Source of the DNA: an uncultured Prevotellaceae bacterium
GTDB lineage: Bacteria > Bacteroidota > Bacteroidia > Bacteroidales > Bacteroidaceae
Direction of reading: 5' to 3'
DNA: 15,962 nt
Assembly: GCA_946539635.1 (NCBI GenBank)
Contig: CAMNHS010000018.1
Location: 1-15,962, forward strand
Part shown: piece by piece, positions 8,443 to 13,509 of the stretch
How positions within the stretch are numbered: the stretch's first letter is position 1
How the letters are laid out: each line of letters starts with the position of its first letter
Position numbers and translations under genes: made by a program
Notes under the pieces: generated by a model
Databases searched by the model: none
Told to the model about the DNA's origin: nothing
What the model saw: the letters and a program-made list of their open reading frames with translations, nothing else

Positions 8443-8532
8443 TTACCTTCTTCCCATCAGGGAGGTGCAACCACAAATGGTGGATATACCAACCATTGTA
8501 AGCATGAGAACCATTGCTGTGTTTGTAAACAT
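8443..8532 (-). CDS. 29-residue hydrophobic, lipoprotein-like small protein
   Basis: A short ORF supported by position, not by homology. It has its own promoter (8637-8667), a ribosome site AAAGGAGA (8546-8539) about 7 bases before the ATG at 8532, a stop TAA at 8445-8443 and an intrinsic terminator about 40 bases further on. The peptide begins MFTNTAMVLMLTMVGISTI, continues CGC and ends TSLMGRR: a single hydrophobic stretch (residues 6-19), Cys20 and Cys22, and two terminal arginines. I19-C-G-C22 could act as a lipobox, leaving a lipidated 8-residue mature peptide; otherwise it would be a one-pass membrane microprotein. The N-terminus has no Lys or Arg, which is unusual for a signal peptide. 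I do not recognise the family. The approximately 30-residue Bacteroidota 'smalltalk' proteins are similar in size but, as I recall them, start differently. Function unknown. Confidence 0.65.
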   Translation of the reverse strand: MFTNTAMVLMLTMVGISTICGCTSLMGRR

Positions 8533-8636
8533 AGTGCGTCTCCTTTCTTTTTTAATTACGAGGAATTCACCTCTTTTCTATTATCCTGGACAATCTTTTT
8601 ACCCTAAAATGCGTGGGTTTTTCTGATTTCCGAGTG

Positions 8637-8667
8637 CAAAGGTATGACATTCTGTGTGCGCACACAA
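8637..8667 (-). promoter_or_regulatory. Promoter of the 29-codon gene, with palindromic operator candidate
   Basis: On the minus strand: TTG (8667-8665), 20 bases, then TACCTTTG (8644-8637). The 14-base perfect palindrome TGTGTGCGCACACA (8653-8666) fills the upstream half of the spacer and touches the -33 element, the place where a repressor would block RNA polymerase. Transcription would start near 8630, giving a 5' leader of about 95 bases that includes a small GAGG/CCTC hairpin around 8561-8575. Confidence 0.7.
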
Positions 8668-8758
8668 TTTTTTTCCCCTATTTCTTTTACATTACCCTAA
8701 TTTCTTGATTTTACTCAAAAACAGGGTCTTTTTTTCATTTTCACACAAACTTTTTTTT

Positions 8759-8787
8759 GTTTTCGTTTTCGTTTTCGTTTTTTTTCG
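8759..8787 (+). repeat. TTTTCG hexamer tandem repeat
   Basis: Three exact TTTTCG units (8760-8777) followed by an expanded TTTTTTTTCG (8778-8787), immediately before the -7 element of miaB. Such low-complexity tandem repeats can change length by slippage. Confidence 0.75.
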
Positions 8788-8795
8788 TACCTTTG
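8788..8795 (+). promoter_or_regulatory. miaB promoter -7 element
   Basis: TACCTTTG is a perfect -7 match. The ATG of miaB begins only 6 bases after it, so the mRNA would be leaderless or nearly so. No TTTG sits at the normal 19-21-base distance: the nearest (8756-8759) is 28 bases upstream, with the TTTTCG repeat between. Confidence 0.7.
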
Positions 8796-8801
8796 CAAAT
8801 T

Positions 8802-10106
8802 ATGAAGAAACTATATATTGAGACATACGGCTGCCAAATGAATGTTGCAGACTCTGAAGTTGTAGCAAGCATCATGCAGATGGCTGGCTACGAACTGTGC
8901 GAAGATGCCAACGAAGCAGATGCTATCTTTCTAAACACCTGTTCTGTGCGTGAAAATGCAGAAAACAAGATATACCATCGCCTCGAAACACTTCATAATG
9001 AGAAATGTGGCAAAGAAAACCGCATAATAGGTGTGTTGGGGTGTATGGCAGAACGTGTAAAAGAGGTTCTCATCAATAATTATCATGCAGACCTCGTGGC
9101 TGGGCCAGACACCTATCTCGCCCTACCCGATTTGATAGCACAATGTGAACTAGGTCAGAAGGCCATTGATACTACCCTTTCTCTGACAGAAACCTATCGT
9201 GACATCATGCCACAACGAGCACATGGCATGCATATCTCTGGTTTTGTGAGCATCATGAGAGGTTGTAACAACTTCTGCCATTACTGCATCGTTCCTTACA
9301 CAAGAGGACGCGAGCGCTCACGCGATGTGGAGAGTATCCTGAAAGAAGTAAAAGACCTGCAGAGCCGTAATTTCAAGGAGGTAACCCTGCTAGGACAAAA
9401 TGTAAACAGCTATCTCTTTGAGGGAACTACATTCCCACAGTTGTTAAGACTTGTAGCAGAGTGCGCTCCCAATATGCGAGTACGCTTTACCACCTCACAT
9501 CCTAAGGATATGAGCGATGAGACACTTGAGGTGATAGCCCAATATCCTAATGTCTGTAAGCATATCCATCTGCCAGTACAGAGCGGTTCTGATCGCATCC
9601 TAAAGCTGATGAACAGAAAATATACTCGTGAATGGTACTTAGACCGTGTGGCAGCCATAAAACGCATTATCCCTGATTGCGCAATCACCACAGATATTTT
9701 TGTTGGTTATCACTCCGAAACAGAAGAAGACCATCAGATGAGTCTTTCGCTTATGAAGGAGGTGGGCTATGCCAGCGCCTTTATGTTTAAATACTCCGAG
9801 CGCCCAGGCACCTATGCTTCAAAACATCTTCCTGACGATGTACCTGAAGAAACCAAGATACGTCGTCTCAACGAGATGATAGCACTTCAGAACGAACAGT
9901 CTGCTGCTTCATATAGAGCTGATGTAGGAAAAGAGTTTGATATCCTCGTAGAAAACTACAGCAAGCGCTCTCGTGAACAGCTCTGCGGCCGCACAGAACA
10001 AAACAAGATGGTAGTCTTCGATAAAGGCAAACACCATATTGGCGAAATTGTCCGTGTTCGCATCACAGGTAGCACCAGCGCCACACTGTTCGGCGAAGAG
10101 GTGTAA
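8802..10106 (+). CDS. miaB: tRNA-2-methylthio-N6-dimethylallyladenosine synthase
   Basis: A 434-residue radical-SAM methylthiotransferase that adds the methylthio group to i6A37 in tRNAs reading UNN codons. Cys11, Cys47 and Cys81 in the N-terminal UPF0004 domain (YGCQMN, NTCSVRENAE, GCMAERV) bind the auxiliary 4Fe-4S cluster. Cys155, Cys159 and Cys162 (RGCNNFCHYC) form the radical-SAM CxxxCxxC motif. The C-terminal 60 or so residues are the TRAM RNA-binding domain ending GEIVRVRITGSTSATLFGEEV. GCNNFCHYCIVPYTRGRERSR is characteristic of MiaB as against RimO or MtaB. A longer frame exists back to a TTG at 8757, but it would translate the TTTTCG repeat and the promoter, so ATG 8802 is chosen. 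Its stop lies 6 bases from the stop of the convergent phosphatase gene. Confidence 0.97.
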   Translation: MKKLYIETYGCQMNVADSEVVASIMQMAGYELCEDANEADAIFLNTCSVRENAENKIYHRLETLHNEKCGKENRIIGVLGCMAERVKEVLINNYHADLVAGPDTYLALPDLIAQCELGQKAIDTTLSLTETYRDIMPQRAHGMHISGFVSIMRGCNNFCHYCIVPYTRGRERSRDVESILKEVKDLQSRNFKEVTLLGQNVNSYLFEGTTFPQLLRLVAECAPNMRVRFTTSHPKDMSDETLEVIAQYPNVCKHIHLPVQSGSDRILKLMNRKYTREWYLDRVAAIKRIIPDCAITTDIFVGYHSETEEDHQMSLSLMKEVGYASAFMFKYSERPGTYASKHLPDDVPEETKIRRLNEMIALQNEQSAASYRADVGKEFDILVENYSKRSREQLCGRTEQNKMVVFDKGKHHIGEIVRVRITGSTSATLFGEEV

Positions 10107-10112
10107 AATATC

Positions 10113-10853
10113 TTACCTCATACTCTTATACTCAGCTTTCGCCTTGAGGAGTTGTTGTTGGTACTCAGGAGTTATTACCTCTTTTGAAAATATTGTTATA
10201 GCGAGAGTTCTTCCTGCATCGACGTCACTCTTCCAGTGGCGTCCCATTATCACCCGATAGGTAGCATACTGCTCTGCACACTTCATTAAAGCCTCAGAAT
10301 GTTCTGGTGCTATGTAACCCAAAACAAGTGCAAGTATCCAGCCACGTGTGGAATGTCCGCTGGGATAACTGTTCTCTTTATCTTCGACATCATCACCACC
10401 TTCAGATTTCAGCGACTCTTCGTGGAAATACACATAGGGTTTTGTGCGCTTAAAGTGTTCCTGTCCTTTATGAGCTGCAAAGAGAGCATCATTGATAGCA
10501 GTCTTTGCAAGTTTGTATATTTCTGGAGTATTCTTCTTGCTCACTTTCATGCCCAGGACACTGCTGAATAGCGCAAAAACCGACGTTTCGTCTTCGCGTA
10601 ATGCCTCTTCGCGAATATTCTTTTTTTCGCGCTCTTCCTTTCCCCACTTGTAATATTTGACGTCGTTAGCAAATATCTCACTCGTCTCAGATGGCGGTTG
10701 GGGCAAGCTAAAGACACATTCGAGACAAACCTTGTCACTGAGAAACCTATTATGGCTTAAATCACCACCTTCCTCTGATTCACTCTTCTGTGCAAAAACA
10801 CCCAATGTCACCATCATGATGGCAAACATCAATAAAAAAATCTTCTTCATCAT
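10113..10853 (-). CDS. Secreted PAP2 / class A acid phosphatase-like protein with altered active site
   Basis: A 246-residue protein with a clear signal peptide (MMKKIFLLMFAIMMVTLGVFA, likely cleaved before Gln22), so periplasmic. It follows the class A nonspecific acid phosphatase layout (PhoN-like, vanadium-haloperoxidase fold). Motif 2 SYPSGHS (Pro164-His167) and motif 3 YRVIMGRHWKSD (Arg200, nucleophile His206, Asp210) are intact. Motif 1, normally Kx6RP, reads QEHFKRTKP: the Lys position is Gln131 and the Arg position is Lys138. Motif 3 also has Tyr where SR is usual. The substitutions are conservative at one site only, so activity may be reduced or the substrate changed. Family membership is firm; phosphatase activity is uncertain. 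It has its own promoter and is convergent with miaB. Confidence 0.88.
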   Translation of the reverse strand: MMKKIFLLMFAIMMVTLGVFAQKSESEEGGDLSHNRFLSDKVCLECVFSLPQPPSETSEIFANDVKYYKWGKEEREKKNIREEALREDETSVFALFSSVLGMKVSKKNTPEIYKLAKTAINDALFAAHKGQEHFKRTKPYVYFHEESLKSEGGDDVEDKENSYPSGHSTRGWILALVLGYIAPEHSEALMKCAEQYATYRVIMGRHWKSDVDAGRTLAITIFSKEVITPEYQQQLLKAKAEYKSMR

Positions 10854-10878
10854 ATGCTCAATACTTAATTTTTGTGTG

Positions 10879-10910
10879 CAAAGGTATGATTAAGTTATGA
10901 ATAATGCAAG
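10879..10910 (-). promoter_or_regulatory. Promoter of the acid phosphatase-like gene
   Basis: Minus strand: CTTG (10910-10907), 20 bases, TACCTTTG (10886-10879). Start of transcription near 10872 gives a leader of about 20 bases before the ATG at 10853. Confidence 0.75.
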
Positions 10911-10918
10911 AAAATATG

Positions 10919-10955
10919 AAAAAAAAACTCACGCAGACAACTACATCTGCGTGAG
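10919..10955 (-). terminator. Strong intrinsic terminator
   Basis: Perfect 10-base arms CTCACGCAGA (10928-10937) and TCTGCGTGAG (10946-10955) with an 8-base loop, followed on the minus strand by nine T (10927-10919). It would end the candidate small RNA and any read-through from the AraC gene, just before the phosphatase promoter. Confidence 0.88.
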
Positions 10956-11012
10956 AACTGAATAAACAACTATATAAATAGTACCTATTGAGATTGTACT
11001 GTATCTTGTTTT
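10919..11012 (-). ncRNA. Candidate small non-coding RNA, about 94 nt
   Basis: A promoter (11019-11050) is followed about 60 bases later by a perfect 10-bp hairpin terminator. No ORF fits between them: the only ATG is in the terminator loop and is followed at once by TAG. The predicted RNA starts near 11012. It contains a small hairpin (AGTAC/GTACT, 10996-11000 with 10980-10984, 11-base loop), an AU-rich single-stranded centre and the terminator stem. Alternatively the hairpin belongs to the 3' end of the AraC transcript (stop at 11144) and the promoter match is chance. I recognise no known RNA family. Confidence 0.5.
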
Positions 11013-11018
11013 CGTTTG

Positions 11019-11050
11019 CAAAGTTACAAATTATATCACAAACTTACAAG
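11019..11050 (-). promoter_or_regulatory. Promoter of the candidate small RNA
   Basis: Minus strand: CTTG (11050-11047), 20 bases, TAACTTTG (11026-11019). Spacing is identical to the promoters of secDF, the phosphatase and the AraC gene at 12043. The stretch 11051-11143, between it and the AraC stop, holds several GATTTT repeats but no gene that I can see. Confidence 0.6.
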
Positions 11051-11143
11051 AAGAAATGTGCCCTAAAATGAGATTTTGCAGATTCTGTATGATTTTTTGC
11101 TAATTCTGCAACTATTTGTGATTTTTACATGATTTTCGTCAAT

Positions 11144-12043
11144 TCAAAGAATGAGATTCGTGGCTTTTCTGTATTCTTTGGGGGAGATTCCCATTGTTTT
11201 TGAAAAAAGTCTGGAAAAATAATAGCTGTCGCTTATGCCTATCTTATGGCTTATCTGACTGATTTTCATATTGCTTTCACGTAATAGGTTGCACGCTTCC
11301 TTTATCTTCATTTGGTTAAAGTAATTGATGGGGCTGACGCCCATCGCCTTCTTAAACATTGCTGAGAGGTGGCTGACAGAAAAACCCAAATATGTGGCAA
11401 CCTCATCGAGGGAAAGGCGAGTTTCAATATTTTCTTCCATATAGCGAACAACAATGGAGATATAGTCTTTTTCTCTATCAGGATGAAGCGTTTTCCCAAC
11501 TGCACGGAACTGCTGCAGAAAACGCATTGAACCGAGATAATAATGCAGTAGTGATGAAGCATAACGGAGATTCTCCATCTCATTGCCCATTTCCAAGGTG
11601 GTGAAAATCTCTTCAAAGATAGTATTTCTGTCAGATATGCGTGATGTAAGGCCCGGTTTCACATCCTGTGGCTTCTGTGCTCCTTCTACATAATAAGGAG
11701 CATGACTACCATCAAAATGTATCCAATAGATAGTCCAGGGATTCTTGTTGTCACTCCAATACGTATGGCTCACTCCCGATGGCAAGATAACATATTGGTT
11801 TTGGTTTAGAAGGTATTCTTTCCCACCAAATCTAATGAATCCACCACCGCTAACGCAGTATAGCAAAACATATTCTGATATAGGTTTCTTGCGTTCGCGA
11901 TAGTGGTTATAGGCTGTTGGATAATAGCCTATATCAGTAATATAGAGGCTGGATAGCAGAGGATCATTTTTTGATCTCTCTATCATCACCTGCGGTAAGA
12001 CAATGACACGCTCTCCGCTAAAACCTTCTTTCTGTTTTTGCAT
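11144..12043 (-). CDS. AraC-family regulator of the adjacent sugar locus
   Basis: A 299-residue regulator. Residues about 55-115 form the cupin-like sugar-sensing domain (VLLYCVSGGGFIRFGGKEYLL, ILPSGVSHTYW, WTIYWIHFDG). The last 105 residues form the AraC DNA-binding domain: LSLDEVATYLGFSVSHLSAMF as first helix-turn-helix, KISQISHKIGISDSYYFSRLF as second, then the conserved MGISPKEYRK end. It is divergent from the sugar transporter gene, with 152 bases between the starts, a layout typical of AraC activators controlling uptake genes. Its own promoter has perfect consensus elements, while the transporter promoter lacks a -33 element, fitting activation of the latter. The inducer is unknown; a neutral sugar such as a pentose or hexose is inferred. 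Confidence 0.92.
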   Translation of the reverse strand: MQKQKEGFSGERVIVLPQVMIERSKNDPLLSSLYITDIGYYPTAYNHYRERKKPISEYVLLYCVSGGGFIRFGGKEYLLNQNQYVILPSGVSHTYWSDNKNPWTIYWIHFDGSHAPYYVEGAQKPQDVKPGLTSRISDRNTIFEEIFTTLEMGNEMENLRYASSLLHYYLGSMRFLQQFRAVGKTLHPDREKDYISIVVRYMEENIETRLSLDEVATYLGFSVSHLSAMFKKAMGVSPINYFNQMKIKEACNLLRESNMKISQISHKIGISDSYYFSRLFSKTMGISPKEYRKATNLIL

Positions 12044-12065
12044 AATAAAATGTTTATTTCGGCAG

Positions 12066-12097
12066 CAAAATTACTATTATTTTTTCTTTTATCCAAA
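12066..12097 (-). promoter_or_regulatory. Promoter of the AraC gene at 12043
   Basis: Minus strand: TTTG (12097-12094), 20 bases, TAATTTTG (12073-12066). Expected start near 12059, about 16 bases before the ATG. Confidence 0.75.
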
Positions 12098-12100
12098 TAA

Positions 12101-12116
12101 ACAATAATAATATTGT
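12101..12116. promoter_or_regulatory. Inverted repeat between the divergent promoters
   Basis: ACAATA (12101-12106), four bases, TATTGT (12111-12116). It lies just upstream of the AraC gene's -33 element and about 49 bases before the transporter -7 box, so it could be a regulator site. The region is AT-rich, so chance is not excluded. Confidence 0.35.
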
Positions 12117-12164
12117 CCATTTTCTTTAATAAAAAAGTCTATCTCTTGTTTTGTAAATAATCCA

Positions 12165-12172
12165 TACCTTTG
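12165..12172 (+). promoter_or_regulatory. Transporter promoter -7 element
   Basis: TACCTTTG, perfect -7 match, 23 bases before the ATG at 12196. At 19-21 bases upstream (around 12140-12146) there is no TTTG; the nearest copy (12150-12153) is only 11 bases away. A promoter with a good -7 and no -33 usually needs an activator. Confidence 0.65.
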
Positions 12173-12195
12173 CAGCCGCAAACCGTAAATATATT

Positions 12196-13446
12196 ATGAA
12201 TAGATTTTTCTTATTTTTTATCTGTATGGTATCAGCCATGGGCGGACTGTTGTTCGGTTATGACTGGGTTGTCATAGGAGGTGCGAAACCATTCTATGAG
12301 ATGTTCTTTGAGATTAGCAATGACCCAATTATGCAGGGTGTTGCAATGACAACAGCTTTGGTAGGTTGTCTTGTGGGAGCCATGATAGCAGGGGGTCTTG
12401 CAGATCGTTATGGACGAAAACCATTGCTGATGCTATCAGCGGTTCTCTTTACTGTCAGCGCCCTCGCAACTGGCTGGTATAATGACTTCACCATGTTTAA
12501 TATTGCCCGTTTCATCGGTGGTGTCGGCATTGGCGTTGCTAGTGCTCTATCACCAATGTACATAGCAGAGGTGAGTCCTGCAGAAATTCGTGGCCGTATG
12601 GTGAGCCTGAATCAAATGACTATAGTATTAGGTATTCTCGCAGCACAGGTGGTAAACATGCTCATCGGTACCGGTGTAGAAGAAGGTTGGGGACGCGAAT
12701 GGGGCTGGCGTTGGATGTTCTGGGCAGAGACAGTACCAGCAGGAATGTTCCTTATTCTTAGCTTCTTCATCCCCGAGAGTCCTGTATTCCTGAGAAACAA
12801 AGAGAATGGAGGACTGGAAAAGAAGGAGACCTCTGTTTCATTTAAGACATTATTCAGTTCACAATATCGAAACATCCTGCTGTTAGGACTTTTCATTGCC
12901 GTCTTCCAACAATGGTGTGGCACCAATGTCATCTTTAACTATGCTCAGGAAATATTTATCTCCGCAGGCTTTGATGTAGATGGAATGTTTATCAATATTG
13001 TCATCACAGGCATTGCCAATGTACTATTCACATTTGTAGCAATGGGTACAGTTGAACGCTGGGGACGTCGCACCCTGATGCTCATCGGAGCAGGAGGACT
13101 GTGTATGATATACTTCATTCTCGGCACCTGCTACTACATACAAGTAACAGGAGTAATGATGGTTGTCCTTGTTGTTGCTGCCATCTCTTGTTACGCAATG
13201 ACACTTGGACCTATCACATGGGTGCTGCTGTCAGAGATATTCCCTGCTCGCATCCGAGGCTTGGCAATGGGGACATGTACCTTTGCCTTGTGGGTAGGCT
13301 GCTGCACCTTGACATTCTCATTCCCATCTATGAATGCAGCATTAGGTTCCAGCGGCAGTTTCTGGATTTACAGCGCTATATGCCTGTGTGCCTTCATATT
13401 CCTGTTCAAAAGATGTCCAGAGACAAAAGGAAGGGAACTGGAATAA
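12196..13446 (+). CDS. MFS sugar transporter, sugar porter family
   Basis: A 416-residue, 12-TM inner-membrane sugar importer, probably a proton symporter related to XylE/AraE/GalP. Family motifs in order: GGLLFGYD (16-23), DRYGRK (70-75), PMYIAEVSPAEIRGR (120-134), PESPVFL (193-199), QQWCGTN (238-244), ERWGRR (287-292), SEIFPARIRG (346-355) and PETKG (408-412). Residues that bind xylose in E. coli XylE have counterparts: Gln140 in SLNQ, Gln238, Gln239 and Asn244, and Trp342 in GPITWVLLSE. The central cytoplasmic loop (about 200-221) and the C-terminal tail are short, so the protein is smaller than the usual 460-490 residues. The first motif reads FGYDWVVIGGA rather than FGYDTxVISGA. Substrate cannot be fixed beyond a monosaccharide. 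Divergent from its likely regulator; the DUF5107 gene follows after 63 bases. Confidence 0.94.
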   Translation: MNRFFLFFICMVSAMGGLLFGYDWVVIGGAKPFYEMFFEISNDPIMQGVAMTTALVGCLVGAMIAGGLADRYGRKPLLMLSAVLFTVSALATGWYNDFTMFNIARFIGGVGIGVASALSPMYIAEVSPAEIRGRMVSLNQMTIVLGILAAQVVNMLIGTGVEEGWGREWGWRWMFWAETVPAGMFLILSFFIPESPVFLRNKENGGLEKKETSVSFKTLFSSQYRNILLLGLFIAVFQQWCGTNVIFNYAQEIFISAGFDVDGMFINIVITGIANVLFTFVAMGTVERWGRRTLMLIGAGGLCMIYFILGTCYYIQVTGVMMVVLVVAAISCYAMTLGPITWVLLSEIFPARIRGLAMGTCTFALWVGCCTLTFSFPSMNAALGSSGSFWIYSAICLCAFIFLFKRCPETKGRELE

Positions 13447-13494
13447 AGTTTAGGGGTTAGAGTTTAAAGTTTAGAATCAGTTTAAGAGTTTAAA
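13447..13494 (+). repeat. Degenerate AGTTTA direct repeats
   Basis: Five copies of AGTTTA (starting at 13447, 13461, 13468, 13479 and 13487), several extended to AGTTTAA/AGTTTAG, fill the gap between the transporter stop and the DUF5107 start. There is no hairpin terminator here, so the two genes are likely co-transcribed. Confidence 0.6.
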
Positions 13495-13509
13495 TGTTTA
13501 ATATAAAAA

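Noticed and set aside
8414..8626. 70-residue + strand ORF opposite the 29-codon gene
   Set aside because: It has a non-ATG start with no promoter or ribosome site on its strand, while the minus strand has promoter, ribosome site and terminator in order.
8370..8640. Type I toxin-antitoxin arrangement for the 29-residue peptide
   Set aside because: I looked for a TAnnTTTG promoter on the + strand that could make an antisense RNA and found none, so this is not claimed.
8694..8735. Possible + strand terminator (ACCCT/AGGGT, inner TTGA/TCAA, then T-run) before miaB
   Set aside because: The stems are short with a large internal loop, and no + strand gene precedes it.
8757..8801. Longer miaB start at TTG 8757
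   Set aside because: It would translate the TTTTCG repeat and the -7 box into a Phe/Ser-rich tail absent from MiaB proteins; MKKLYIETYGCQMN from 8802 is the normal start.
11060..11143. GATTTT-containing repeats downstream of the AraC gene
   Set aside because: Four copies at uneven spacing in AT-rich sequence; not distinguishable from chance.
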